Shown here: positions 1 to 11,584 of the stretch, one piece after another | Layout of the letters: each line of letters opens with the position of its first letter | Numbering within the stretch: position 1 is the stretch's first letter | From: Aedes albopictus | Lineage: Eukaryota > Arthropoda > Insecta > Diptera > Culicidae | DNA length: 64,000 bases | Direction: 5' to 3' | Assembly (NCBI RefSeq): GCF_035046485.1 | Contig: NC_085138.1 | Coordinates: 324,876,129 to 324,940,128 of the forward strand | The notes under the pieces: model-generated | What the model was told of the DNA's origin: nothing | Databases searched by the model: none | Seen by the model: only the letters and a program-made list of their open reading frames with translations | Made by a program: the position numbers and the translations under genes

Positions 1-471
1 AGTTTGGGAGGTCATGCTGCCGGAAATGCTGGCAAGGGACAGAACGGACAGCTTAACTCTGTGATTGCCTTGGATCCTGCTGGTCCATTGTTTTCCACGG
101 GTCAGGCTGATATCCTGACCGCAAGTGATGCAGTCTATACGGAGGCTATCTACACTAACGCAGGAAATCTCGCATTCGATGCTCCTCTGGCTCAGGCTAA
201 TTTCTATCCGAACTATGGACGATCGCAACCGGGTTGTATCACTTCCATCTGCGCCCATAACCGTGTTAACGAGTTGTTCGCCGAATCAGTGTCCACAGCT
301 AATCACTTTATCGCTATGCAGTGCGCTGACTACAGTGAAATTCTGAACGGAGGGTGCTCATCCGTTGGACCGTATGCCAAGATGGGAGGCGAGCCTTCGA
401 ATCGAGGACTCGGAGTCAGTGGTGTGTACTATCTGCGAACGAACGCGCAATCGCCGTTCGCCAGAGGCTAG
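1..471 (+). CDS. Secreted lipase (pancreatic-lipase family), 3' part only
   Basis: The open frame enters from the window edge and ends at a TAG at 469-471, leaving 156 residues. The first codon is the Ser of SLGGH, which aligns with the catalytic Ser of GFSLG in the next gene, so the whole N-terminal half lies upstream. The rest of the catalytic site is visible: Asp25 in ALDPAGPLF and His86 in CAHNR. The lid between the two cysteines before the His is only four residues (CITSIC). The protein is nearly the same as that of the gene at 1732-2810, in the same orientation, so the two are a recent tandem pair. Known of the family: extracellular hydrolysis of acylglycerols or phospholipids. The exact substrate is inference; the short lid favours phospholipase A1-type activity. 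Confidence 0.9.
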   Translation, partial: SLGGHAAGNAGKGQNGQLNSVIALDPAGPLFSTGQADILTASDAVYTEAIYTNAGNLAFDAPLAQANFYPNYGRSQPGCITSICAHNRVNELFAESVSTANHFIAMQCADYSEILNGGCSSVGPYAKMGGEPSNRGLGVSGVYYLRTNAQSPFARG

Positions 472-1656
472 GGAGAAATGACGAATTCGAACTGATGGTT
501 TGTGGACGAAGTTAGAGTAAGGCTAACAGAGTATTTACTTGAGCTAAAAGGGTTAAAATGTGATATTTTTCTGTTCCTTTCGTGTTATAAAACCATATAC
601 ATACAAACAGACGTAACATTCAAAAAATTCACAAATTTATCAGAAAATCTTTAATGCTGAGTTGAAAAGAGACTAATCGCTTTTCAAATAAGACCAACTC
701 GGTCACTGAGTAGAAACATGTTGGATGCATCAACCAGAAGTAGAAACCTTTCAGAATGTAAATCAACCGGCGCATTGGTGTACATTAAAATACAAATTAA
801 AGTGTTACGTCTGTTTGTGATACAACCATCACAGTTGTAGAAGTTTATTTAACGAAAGTCCCTGAGGTTCTTGCGTTTTTTTTTTTATATAATCAGCATA
901 TGTGCTTACAGAGCACTGAACGATCTCGAAGGTTGTATAATGGCTACCGTTTCTGATTCAGAAGATCCAGGGGTTTCACTACTCCCTTTCTTTGTTCTCC
1001 CTCTTCTCTTCATATTTTCTTTTTCCACATATACTACTCTCATGTATAAAAGTGTGTTCATATTTATCGCTAGAACCAGAAACTTTCCTTCTGTCTTAGC
1101 ACCACAGTACAGTCAATCTATCATATTTCGCCTACAAATCTGCAACTCCACAAACGGTGCGGCTGTGTTCATAACCATTCACTATTGTGACTTCTACATT
1201 GTTCAGGCGTACAGCATTGTACTGCTTATAGCTTTCAACCACGTCGTTCATATTTCTAGCCAAATACCAAATCTGTTATTAAGTGCCAAAGTTTTGACCT
1301 TTCTCAAATTACACTATTATTGTTTTGTACGCCAACATGATCTAGACGATGTTTTTGCTGGGTTCCTAGTTGCATTGTTCCCCAATTCCCTGTCAAGTTT
1401 TCATCAAATCAATCGTTAAATGGAATTTATTCAACATACCCATTTATGTAATGATAGTTTAAACAAATCAATCTAAATGACTAAATCCAGAACATTCAAA
1501 AAAAGTAAAAAAAGCTTGCCCTATCTATATTGTCACACCAACCATAACTCCCTCAACGTCTGCATTTTATCGGTAATGGTCAGAATCACCCCACTTATCT
1601 TTGGCTTCGATTCGCGTTGGTCTGATTAAGGGAACCCGAAAATCGCGTCTTCCTGC
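472..1656. other. Intergenic AT-rich spacer between lipases 1 and 2
   Basis: I see no supported gene here. The open frame at 871-1419 is low-complexity AT-rich DNA with no recognisable domain. No clear AATAAA follows lipase 1; an ATTAAA at 784-789 is a weak candidate poly(A) signal. Confidence 0.5.
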
Positions 1657-1685
1657 GATAAGATTCCTCACAAAACTCTATAAAA
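1657..1685 (+). promoter_or_regulatory. Core promoter of lipase 2: GATA box plus TATA box
   Basis: GATAAG at 1657-1662 (within GCGATAAGATT) is followed 16 bp later by TATAAAA at 1679-1685. The start codon is at 1732. A TTAGTC initiator-like sequence lies about 30 bp after the TATA box. The same GATA-then-TATA order recurs in lipases 3, 5 and 6. Confidence 0.65.
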
Positions 1686-1731
1686 CGATTACCGCCCGTA
1701 TCCAACGGGGTTAGTCCGTTTGAAACGAAAC

Positions 1732-2810
1732 ATGAAAGCCACAGCTGCGCTTGCATTGCTAGTCTGTTACTTGGCCGTCGGTAAGAATGCTTCTCGGTAG
1801 TTTCTCAGACTCGGTATCAGATCAATCACAATCCAATTTTAGGCTACTGCCAAGGCCCAGAAGAACCGGAGCCATGGGCACTGATCCCGGATGGTGCGGG
1901 CCACATGCACATGGTCAACATCAACCCCGTCAATGTACCCGAAGGCGAAGATGAAGTCGAACCACTGTTCAATCCGGAGTCCGATGTAGTCTTCCGACTG
2001 TACACCAGACGCAACCCGGTTCACGAGCAGCTGATCAGATGGGACGACGCCTCTTCGATTTCCAACTCGAACTTCAATGCGGCTAATCCGACCCGGTTCC
2101 TCATCCACGGATGGGTGGAGGGCCAGGATGCTACGCTGCACTGGGTTATCAAGGACCACTACATGCGCGTCGGAGACTTCAACGTCATCAACGTGGATTG
2201 GGGTGCAGGTGCGCAAACCATCAACTACATTGCCGCCCGTAACCGCGTCGGAGGAGTCGGAATGATTGTATCCCGTGTGATCGATGTGATTCGAGCTACT
2301 ACCGGGCAATCGCTGAACATGATCAACGTCGTCGGATTCAGTTTGGGAGGACATGCCGCCGGTAACGCTGGCAAGGGACAGAACGGCCAGCTCAACTCGG
2401 TGATCGCTCTGGACCCGGCTGGCCCGCTGTTCTCGCAGGGACAAGCTGACATCCTAACAGCCAACGATGCAATCTACACGGAAGCCATCTACACCAATGC
2501 TGGAAACCTCGCATTCGACGTTCCGTTGGCGCAGGCCAACTTCTACCCGAACGGTGGACGATCGCAGCCGGGTTGCATTACGTCCACTTGCGCTCACATG
2601 CGGGTGAACGAACTGTTCGCCGAATCGGTGTCCACCGCTAACCACTTCATTTCCATGCGGTGTGCCAACTACAATGAAATTCTGGCCGGAACTTGTTCTT
2701 CCGTTGGGCCGTACGCCAAGATGGGTGGTGAACCTTCCAACCGAGGACTAGGAGTCAGTGGTGTGTACTATCTGCGAACGAACGGACAGGCACCGTTCGC
2801 CAGAGGCTAG
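1732..2810 (+). CDS. Secreted lipase / phospholipase A1-like, lipase 2
   Basis: Two exons, 1732-1780 and 1843-2810, with a 62 bp GT-AG phase-1 intron, encode 338 residues. Exon 1 is a signal peptide (MKATAALALLVCYLAV). The mature start includes PEEPEPWALIPDG, shared in outline with lipases 5 and 6. HGW at 105-107 is the oxyanion region. The triad is Ser183 in GFSLG, Asp207 in ALDPAG and His268 in CAHMR. The lid cysteines enclose only four residues (CITSTC), against about 23 in pancreatic lipase, and there is no C-terminal PLAT domain. Start choice: the upstream ATG gives a signal peptide and a consistent splice frame, whereas the in-frame ATG at 1905 would lack secretion. It is a tandem copy of lipase 1. 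The third codon positions are GC-richer than the flanks. Lipid substrate is unproven. Confidence 0.92.
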
Positions 2811-2863
2811 ATAAGGACGCTGTTTATGTGATATTTGTTTATGTGTCGAACGCTACTGGGGGT

Positions 2864-2869
2864 AATAAA
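2864..2869 (+). terminator. Poly(A) signal of lipase 2
   Basis: AATAAA lies 54 bp after the stop codon, followed by a T-rich stretch, as expected for a 3' end-processing site. Confidence 0.7.
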
Positions 2870-3107
2870 GATTGTTTTACTGATTTTTTTTAATCTGATT
2901 TCTTTTGTGTAATGTTAACAAATTGCTTATCTGAAAAGTAGATAGAATCAGGAATCACAATAAGATTAATGGCAATCTATAATTCGTACGTCATTTTAAC
3001 AATGTGTTTATTTGATTTGCCGAAGTACATACGTTATTTGTATGTACAATGATGTACGCAGTTGGTATTTTTAATGCACAAACAAAATGATCATCTGATG
3101 GTATAGT

Positions 3108-3508
3108 CAGGGATGGGAACACTCACTTTCAAAGAGTTACACTCACTTGCTATTTTCTCAGCTCAGAAGCGTGTTATCAAGAAACGATGTACGGACGACT
3201 TCTGCCTTGTGGTTTTGTCTAAAACTTTGCCGAATAGAGTAGGGGTCGCACACAAATCCCAAAGTCGTGACAGAGCTGTGAATGTGACTCTCCACGAGGT
3301 GAGTGTAATTTACATTCACCTCGTGGAGAGTTGCCTTCGCAGTTCCCTCACGACTTTGGCATGCGTGTGCGACCTGTACTCTATTCGGCAAACTTTTAGA
3401 CAAAACCACAAGGTAAAAGTCGTCCATACATCGTTTCTTGATTGTATGCTTCTGAGCTGTGAACTGCAAGTGAGTGTAACTCATTCCAAGTGAGTGTTCC
3501 CATCCTTG
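3108..3508. mobile_element. hAT-like palindromic MITE with 8-bp TSD
   Basis: The 401 bp element is almost wholly a foldback: the left arm (3108 to about 3310) is the inverted complement of the right arm, meeting near a short AATTTACATT centre. The ends read CAGGGATGGGAACAC and its inverted, one-mismatch partner. GGTATAGT flanks both sides exactly (3100-3107 and 3509-3516). A CAG terminus plus 8-bp duplication is typical of hAT elements. The arms give two overlapping spurious open frames on opposite strands. Confidence 0.85.
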
Positions 3509-3516
3509 GGTATAGT

Positions 3517-3977
3517 TACAGTTACACATTCTCAAAAACAGCTCGTACACTCGTCTAGATGCGAAATGTCGATATTTTTTTTTGTTTTCCAAGGTCACTA
3601 GTAAAACTAGCTAGATTGCTGAACAAAAATTTTTGCGAATTTAACGATTTTGCGGACACAGGAGCTGATTTTATGAATGTGCAAGGGTTACACATTTTTG
3701 GTGTAGTCTGGAAATTATGCACTTTAGTGCTGAGCGGCGTTAGCGTGCTGAAGGTCATGTAGTTTCTCGTCATTCTTGATTCGCGCCGCCGTTGCCGACG
3801 ATTTTGCCACGTCGCCGCCGCCAGCTAAATTAACCCGGCGCGCCGCTGTTTATATTTTTCCACGCCGCCGAACAAAATTTTCCACGCCGATGAGAAAACG
3901 GCAAAGATTTTTTTTCTCGTTAACAGTTTACGATCCACCAACTTAAACCTGATAACAATTTTTAAACAGTTTCTATT
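3517..3977. other. Unassigned spacer with a CGCCGCCG-rich patch
   Basis: About 3781-3900 is unusually CG-rich for this window, with several GCCGCCG runs, inside AT-rich DNA. No coding sequence is supported. Confidence 0.4.
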
Positions 3978-4223
3978 CTGCCGTAATTCTGCAAAGTGAC
4001 GTAAGCGACATTTATAGTTTTGGCCCATTTTTTGGTTATCATGCATGAAACTCTTGCTCATCCTCTAAGTTTCTTTCCATAGATGATAGATTACGACTAG
4101 ATCTTGCATTCTAATACAGCAGGCATACCACAGTGTTATTTTTACACCAGATATTATATTTAATTTACCAAAAAATATCGACATTTTGAATGGCGCTTAC
4201 GTCACTTTGCAGAATTACGGCAG
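3978..4223. mobile_element. Short TIR MITE with TATT duplication
   Basis: The ends CTGCCGTAATTCTGCAAAG and its exact inverted copy close a 246 bp element; the inverted repeat runs at least 30 bp. TATT is present at 3974-3977 and again at 4224-4227. No coding capacity. A SINE starts immediately to its right. Confidence 0.75.
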
Positions 4224-4227
4224 TATT

Positions 4228-4830
4228 GTGGAGCTTCGTGGTCGTGCGGTTAGCGACACCAAGCGTATAACCGTACCATGCCATGGGGTGAGGGTTCAAT
4301 TTCCGATCCGAGTGATGAACCTTTTCGCAAGAAATGTCTCTTCCTCGTATTCACTGGTGCTCGCAATACGTGTGTTGTCGTTGTCTAGTGTAAGTTTCGT
4401 TCAGTCTGTGTACAGCCTACACGGAGAAATCAAACTACCTAATTTTTGGGTCGATTTTACTCAAAGCTGAGTATATCGAATAAACTAGTTACCCAAAATT
4501 AGGTTGTTTTCCCTCTTTCCCCCACCGATGTTGTCAAAAACAAACAGAGATGCATCTACCCAATGGGGGTACTTGAGCCCAATAAGCCAATTTTGAGTAA
4601 ATGTAGGTATACTCAAATTTGGGTTGAATGAGGGGGGGTCTTGGGTTGAATTTACCTACTCTTAAGTATATTTTTTTGCTGGAGGTAAAGGCAATTTACC
4701 TAGTGTGAGTTTAATCGATTTACTCAAATTTGGCTTATTGGGCGGAACTATGGGATTGCGTCAAAAGAACTCAATTTTGGGTAGTTTGGCGGTTCCGTGT
4801 AGGCTGAAAACGGTGTCCGTGTCCTTTTCT
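4228..4830 (+). mobile_element. tRNA-derived SINE, interrupted
   Basis: It is related to the SINE at 10417-10636: both have an A-box region like GTGGTCGTGCGGTTAGCG, a B-box-like GGTTCAATTTCC, then a GTTCAGTCTGTG body and an AACGGTGTCCGTGTC 3' part. The body is split between 4417 and 4802 by a TA-flanked element. The sequence is degenerate, so the copy is old. Confidence 0.7.
4420..4799. mobile_element. TA-flanked MITE inserted in the SINE
   Basis: The ends CACGGAGAAATCAAACTACC and an inverted GGTAGTTTGGCGG...CCGTG are flanked by TA at 4418-4419 and 4800-4801. Removing it rejoins the SINE as CAGCC-TA-GGCTG, like the uninterrupted copy at 10.6 kb. The word CTCAAATTTGGGTT and close variants recur several times inside. 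Confidence 0.8.
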
Positions 4831-5355
4831 TCTGCATAGTAGGTGTATTTTTCTGAAGTTCTTCTTGTATATCTTTTGTAACATGCTTTAAAAACTTCCC
4901 CATGGATTATTTGAGATTTTTCTCCGGGGATTCTTTCAGAAAACCATTCATGGATCCCTGACATTCCAACAGCGTTTCATTTTTAGAAAATAAAAAGTCC
5001 AGAATTCTTTCAGAAATTTCCCCAAGGATTTAAAAAAAATCGAATGTTTTTTCAGAAATATTTTTAGAAATGCTTTAGGTTCCTCCATAAATTTTCCAAA
5101 GAATTTCTATGGAGAACCTCCTAAAATAATTCCATTCATTTATTAGAAATTCCATAAATAAGGTCACGCAAAAAAGGTTAGTTTTCAGATCTCCCCCTCC
5201 CCTTCCTTCTATGGCACACAACTCCTCTGAAATTATCACACTCTTCGGATCCCCTCGCTCATCAAAGCGTGGCGTGACTTATGGACGTTCATCCTTCAGA
5301 AATAACTCCAGGAATTATATTTACACAGTTATCCCAGAGTTCTTCAATTTATCTA
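4831..5355. repeat. Degenerate repeats with a decayed Harbinger-like MITE
   Basis: Degenerate TTCTTTCAGAAATTTCC-type repeats cover most of this span. About 5150-5290 has inverted ends (AAGGTCACGC and GCGTGACTT) around a pyrimidine-rich centre and resembles the MITE at 58871-59041, but it is worn. No gene seen. Confidence 0.45.
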
Positions 5356-6846
5356 TAGGGTTGTAGGTCATTTCCCAGCATACCGTTCCCCAGAAAGCCG
5401 TTCCCCAGAAATGGACATTTACCAGAATTGTTTCTGATCCTTTTTTTCATTACATAACTGTTTGGTGGCCTAGCTGCTAACTCCATCTGAGAATTTCCCT
5501 TCTTTTTGAAATAGGCTGTTCTTTCGCTAGTGTTGATTGATGAAGAGTTCTTTGACGGTCGATCTGCTTAACTTTATATTAGAAACTGTTCAATTTTTAT
5601 CATCAAAGGCTGTTCTTTCGAGATGCAATGTTATGAGTTTATTGGCAGGCAAACTACTTGTTCTATAAAGAATGATGACCTGTTATTTCAAACAAAAGCA
5701 AAAATATTACGAAGGTACAGTATGGCCCTTGAAAATGCGAGAATGTTTTTTTAGTGCTTTGGTTAAATTTGATGCAAAATTTATAATGAATTCATCTGGC
5801 TTAGATAAGGCAACTAAAAAGGAGGTGATTGTCATACAGGATATCTCGAATTTGTTTCAAAATATTCTTTGGTTACGTTTATAGGATGCCTTACAGCTTC
5901 CAACCATTTCTAAAATAAATATTTTTATCTATATTTCTTGGACTAATTTGGATGGAAACTTCAAATACATGGCAAACATGCAGAAATAAGTTCTTTTGAA
6001 AACGCCCATGTTTTGGAAATTGTTAGAAAACAATATCAGATGCTTAGGCAAATTTCAAAAGCCGATCAATGAATAACTTCACAATAGATAATAATAACAG
6101 CCGTCATTCAGAGGTGCGTCCAAAATGATGACTTTTTTCATTAATAATTTCCCTTCTTTAGCTAAAATGCTGTTCTTTTGGACTATTTTTGAACATTGAC
6201 AACTGAACGACATTTTTTTTCAAAATTTTACTTAATAAAAAAACGACTGATATAATCATAATGATTACAGCCTTACAAAAAATAACCCTTCTACTGAGAA
6301 AAGACTGCTGCACTTCTTTTTCTTAACTAATTATGATTTTCAGATACATTGAAGAAGGAATTACTATATAAAAACCATTTTCATTTGAAAGCTATCTCAT
6401 TCTATGATAATAAATATTTAAAGATGTAGAGAATCGCGCCACTTGAGCGGTGGCTTCTATATTCGTCTGTTCTCCACTATAACTCAGTCAAATTTGAACC
6501 AATTGACACAACTTTTGGAATGTGGTGAGATAGGTATAGTACCCGTTCTACCCGTGTACAACATTTCAAGTCAATTGGGTCAAAATTGACTGAGTTATAG
6601 TGGAACACAGACGAATATAGAAGCCACCGCCCAAGTGGCGCGATACCCTATGAGTAATATGGACCAAGATCAAGTACTCTGGTCTTCCGCTGGTGTTCGG
6701 TCGAATGGCCTAGAGCTCTGAAAACTAACAATTTACTTGTTTTCCCGTAGAAATACTGATTTTCATATTTTTTTAGGGAATGCCCCTTTCTGGGAAATAG
6801 ATTTCTGGGTATTCGGTCGTTCTGGGGAATGACATACAATCCTCTA
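5356..6846. mobile_element. 1.5 kb TA-flanked element with reiterated CCCCAGAA words
   Basis: TA dinucleotides (5354-5355, 6847-6848) flank inverted ends of the form TAGGGTTGTAGGTCATTTCC. Just inside each end the word GTTCCCCAGAA repeats in variants. The interior contains AGGCTGTTCTTTC at about 5514 and 5607, a motif also inside the element at 27631-28216. No transposase is recognisable. A palindromic MITE is nested at 6433-6644. Confidence 0.7.
6433..6644. mobile_element. Palindromic MITE nested in the TA element
   Basis: The ends ATCGCGCCACTTG and CAAGTGGCGCGAT extend into arms of about 70 bp that pair across GGCTTCTATATTCGTCTG. The 212 bp element would fold into a long hairpin. I could not fix a target-site duplication. 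Confidence 0.75.
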
Positions 6847-6848
6847 TA

Positions 6849-9800
6849 GGATACTCTGAAAATTATTTTTTAAAATAAATATCTTCATGGAGTGTATCTA
6901 GGATATTCTTCAGAAGTTCTTCCATGATTTTGTTTTATTTTACATACGTAAAATTCAGTGATTTCTGATAAAAAAATCATATAGTTCATGAGTTCTTGTG
7001 GGTATTCTTTCACGTATTTCACCAGTATGTCCTCCTGAAATTCTTCTAAGGATACCATTAGGATTTTTTTCTTCTGATTTTTTGAGAAATATAGAAATAT
7101 CTTCAGTAACAATTTCTAGAAAGTTTAACATATATTCCTTTGGAAATTTATTAGAACTTTTACATTCTTACCGAACATCTTCCATGAATTTTGTTAAAAG
7201 GTTTGTCTTGGATTTTTTAATATTTATTAATAAATCCTTGTACGAATTCCACTAAGGGGTTCTGAGAAAGAGATTTCAGAAATTTCTTTAGCAACTCTTT
7301 CTAGAATTATTTCAGAAATTCCTTGGGATTCTTTCATATAATCTTCAGGAATTTGATAAACAATTTATTCAAAAATTCCTCCAAGGATTCTTTCAGAAAT
7401 TCCCCCCATAGACTACATCTAAACCTACTAAAGAATTTCATCTGAAATATCACTTAAGACTCCTTCAGTAGTTTAAGGATTTTTTATGACTGTCAGTAAG
7501 AGATTACCTCAAACATTTTTCCATTATTTTCTTACAAGAATCCCTAGGAAAATATCGTCCGGGGTTACCGAAGAAATGCCTAGAACGTTTCTTTTGGGAA
7601 TACCTTCTGCGGTTCTTTCAGAAATATTTCCTGGAATTCCTTTGGAGATTCTTCCGGGAATTCTTTGAGATATTACTCCACTGCTATTTACAGAAGTATT
7701 TTACGAAATTATCCAAAACATGTAGGAGTTGTTCTTGAAGGGTTATCTGATAGAATTTCTATAGAAATGTTTAAAAATTTCCGGATGAGACTTGATTTCA
7801 CTGAAACTGGGATTCACCACAAAAGATAAGTTAATTGGACGCAGTGGTTTAATTTCCCCAACAGGGTAAAAAAACTCCTGAGATACCTTTGGAGGAATTT
7901 CAATAAAAAATTTATGAATTTGGAAAAAATTAAGGAAAAAAATCCTGGATTAGTTTCTGATAAAATCGCTAAAGGCATTTTTAAAGAACCCTTGAGGAAT
8001 TTCTGAATTAAATCATGAAGAAGTTTCTGAAGGAATCCTTTAAAACAATTCATCGGGAATTCGTGCAGAAATTGCAGACAAAGGTAGTTAAAGAATTCTT
8101 GAATGAACCCCTAATGAATTGTTGAAGGATGATTTGGAACAAACCCTGGAAGAACTCCTGGAACTTCTGGATTCTTGAAAGAATTTGCACAATGTCTGCA
8201 TGGTATTAGTGGATGAAACTCCCTGATACAATTTCCCTAGACAAGGATGTAAATCTAGTGATCATGATAAGATCCTGAATGTGTCGCGGTTGAAGCGCAT
8301 CGCGCGGTCATAGGAACAACGATAAAACGTTGACGTCAAGCATTATAACAAACCACGCTCCGCGAAAATTGAATCGCGAGACATGTGCGGACATCGTTAT
8401 CATGAAGTCGAAATGATAAATACCGAAAATCATTCACTTTTTGTGCTTTTTTGTTGCTCTAATATTAAGATATGCCAATGAATGTATTGATTTCAATCAA
8501 AAATTCTGTTTATTGGTCCATAAGTGGTTTAAATCGTGATGAATAACATTTATCACGACTTCTAACATGATCCGATAACGTGTGATCCCATGATAAAGCG
8601 TGCATCAGATGCTTTAATTGATTGCCTGTGATCCCATGATACAAGCACGGGGCGAGGGTGTCGGCATCATGCTACTGCAAGAGCAAAGGCAATCTTGTTC
8701 GTATCCTGTATAATTTTTCACTAGAAGAGAGAAGAGATTTTCTTCCATCCTTGTCTCTAGAAGAACTTTTAAAGGAATCGCAAAAAGGAATGTCCTGGAA
8801 AACTTGAGAATGCTGTGCAGTAATTCCAAGTAGATATATTCTTGAGATATAGCTGGAGAAACGTCAAGAATTAAATCCTGAAGTGACTTCTGAAGGAACT
8901 CCTGAAAAAAAATTGTGGAGGGATTTTTTAAAGGTCGCCGAAAAAAAAATCTGAAAGAATTCACGAAGGAAGGTTTCTATAAATCTCTAGTGAAGTTGGT
9001 GATCCCACCAGTGGAGGAATATCTGAGGATCTTCCAGGAAGCCCCCTGGAGGAACACTCTATTGAGAAATTTCTGGATTAATATCTGAAGAACTTCAATA
9101 AAATCAATTTTACCATGATTGCACTGGTTTGAAATGAATTTTAGAAAAGAACATCCTGAAAAGAGGCATGAGACGTTGTGAATTTCTATCGAGAGGAATC
9201 CTTTATAAATTTCCTGGTAAACGTCCTCAAGGATTCTCTCTAATATTGATAGCATAATTCTTGCAAGGATAGTTTTTTATTGAAATCTATGAGGAATACT
9301 TGTAGAAATATTTATGGTGAAACTTCTTTAAGAGTCCATGGAGAAAATCCTGAAGAAATCATCAAAAAAACACTGAAACAATCACTGGATGAACTTTTAA
9401 GGTGAAACATCAAGAAATCCCATTGCAATTTTGCATACAAACTTTAGAGGCACAAATCTGACGAACGAAGTATCAAACAAAGCCACCCTTGTTTATCCTG
9501 GCTTTGCTCACTTGCAAAAAGAGGCAGCTTTTCCAAATCGAGAGTATTTGTTTACAAATTTTCAAGATTGGTGCTCTTGAAAACGTAAGTAGTGGACCAA
9601 GTCGGCCATTGTGGCAGCCATGTTTGTATTCTCTGAAGTTTCTTTTTAAAGCTATACCAGGAAAAATTCTTGGAGGAGTCCATATTGAAGCCACGGCTGG
9701 AAATACGGGGAAATTCCTGGAGGAATTTTTTGATGCATCCTTGCAGAAGTATCTGTAAAAATACTGGAAGAAAAAGTGTGGGGAATTACTGAAATATTTC

Positions 9801-10018
9801 TTGGAATAAGCCGTGGAACATTCACTCTTGAAGCCTCGCAAGACGTCGATGGAGTTTTTCACGATGGATAAATTCCTTGAGCAATTCATGAATGAATTTG
9901 TGGAGAAGTTCTTGAAGAAATACCTGGAAGAGTTTCAGAAGATTTCCCTGAGGAATTCATAAAGAAATCCCAGGTTTTTGCTCTAGACGTTTGATTGAAT
10001 TGAATGCTAGAAGAAATT
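6849..10018. repeat. Long tract of degenerate 23-nt-type repeats
   Basis: Most of this span consists of diverged variants of GGAATTCTTTCAGAAATTCC and its complement. About 8215-8640 differs and includes repeated GTGATCCCATGAT words, but I could not delimit an element. Short open frames rich in Phe, Leu, Ile and Ser are products of the repeat. No gene is supported. Confidence 0.6.
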
Positions 10019-10030
10019 CATTAATTTAAA

Positions 10031-10085
10031 TTGATTGATTTGTCTTTATTAGAGAGACTTTCAGCCCTTGGCTGGTTCGTCTCTA
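10031..10085 (-). mobile_element. 55-bp retroposed SINE/LINE 3' end
   Basis: A sequence reading GATTTGTCTTTATTAGAGAG ... CAGCCCTTGGCTGG is flanked by a perfect 12 bp duplication, CATTAATTTAAA (10019-10030 and 10086-10097). It is the 3' end of a retroelement on the minus strand, truncated to 55 bp. A second such insertion is at 51785-51846. Confidence 0.8.
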
Positions 10086-10329
10086 CATTAATTTAAAGTT
10101 ACTAACTCTATGGCAGCATATTGTGCTACAAAGGCCTTTTCACTCCCTACCTGAACCGGTTTAGAATGTTGTTTTTGAATTCCATGAATAAAAAACAAGA
10201 AATAGCCATTTTTTCTTTACAACTTTGATTGACTACCATACAAGAGCGTTTTATACAAAGCAAATATTTGATTTGCGTATGCAAGCAACGGTGGATTCGC
10301 ACCATCATAACGTTTTACGCTCTTTTCTA

Positions 10330-11506
10330 TACAGGGTGTTAGGTTCATGAGTGCAAACTTTTAAAAGGGTGATAGAGGACCATAAATGGCGAAAAAAATT
10401 GTTCTATGCATATGGTGTGTGGCTTCGTGGCCGTGCGGTTAGCGGCGTCAGTCGCCTAGGCGTTTCGTAAGCCTCGGAGTGCGGGTTCGATTCCCGCTCC
10501 AGTCGGGGAAAACTTTTCGTCGAACGGAAAATTCTCCATTGGGCCACTGGGTGTTGTGTGTTGTCCGTTGTCTCGTGTATGTGTAATGTTCAGTCTGTGC
10601 AGCCTCTGGCTGAAGACGGTGTAGTGTCTTTTTGGTCAAAACTCAACCGTTATGTAGTTATTGAGCTCCCCATGTTTTTGACTCTTATTGCCTTAACTGG
10701 CTATAACTTTAAAATGGTCAAATTTATCACAGTTTTTTTTGTCCTTATTCGAAAGATTATTCAATTTTCTATCAAATGGCATTTTTCAATCGATTGGTTT
10801 AGTTAAATAACTAAGTTTCCTAGAGCAAAATAGCTAAAAATAGTGTGTTTTTATTTATTTATGTCAATTATCTTCGAAACATGCTTAATAAATTAAAATT
10901 ATTTCTTTGGCAAAGTTGTGACCCCTGTTCCACTCTACAGTTCGCCAAAGTTCTAACTCTTACCGTTTTCTTGCAATTTTGATTTAAATTTGCGACACAG
11001 TGTGCAAAAAAGTGCTTACCATGACGATTGCAAATTTATGATCGTAAATGCGACATTTAAATCGAAAATGCAAGAAAACGATAAGAGATAGAAGTTTAAT
11101 GTCAAAGAACGAACTGTAGAGTGGAACAGGAGCCACAACTTTGCAGAAGAAAGAATTTTAAATTATTACGCATTTTTCAAAGATAATTAACAAAAACAAA
11201 TTAATACACACTACTTTTGAGCTATTTTGCTCTAGGAAACTTAGTTATTTAACTAAACCAATGGGTTCAAAGATGCCATTTGATAGAAAATTCAATAATC
11301 TTTCGAATAAGGGTAAAAAAACTGCGATAAGTTTGACCATTTTAAAGTTATAGCCAGTTCAGGCAATGAGAGTCAAAAACATGGGGAGTACAATAACTAC
11401 GAAACGGTTGGGATTTGACCATATGCGTAGAACATTTTTTTTTTCACCATTTATGGTCCTCTATCACCCTTTAAAAAGTTTGCACTCATGAACCTAACAC
11501 CCTGTA
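10330..11506. mobile_element. Foldback TA element with about 0.5 kb arms
   Basis: The ends TACAGGGTGTTAGGTTCATG and its inverted copy are flanked by TA (10328-10329 and 11507-11508). The two arms remain alignable almost to the centre near 11000, so nearly the whole element is a palindrome. The left arm holds a SINE absent from the right arm. No coding capacity. Confidence 0.85.
10417..10636 (+). mobile_element. tRNA-derived SINE in the foldback left arm
   Basis: A-box-like GTGGCCGTGCGGTTAGCG at about 10427 and B-box GGTTCGATTCCC at about 10485 mark the tRNA-related head; the tail is short and T-rich. The matching site in the right arm near 11415 is uninterrupted (CATATGGTCAAA), so insertion followed the palindrome's formation. 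Confidence 0.85.
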
Positions 11507-11584
11507 TATTCCACGTTTTACGCCCTATTCTATAAATTCCCTTGTCAAATCTTTATCAACTTCAAATATATCCACACCAATCAC

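Noticed and set aside
871..1419. 182-codon open frame between lipases 1 and 2
   Set aside because: AT-rich low-complexity translation with no domain, no conserved motif and no clear promoter or poly(A) context; probably chance.
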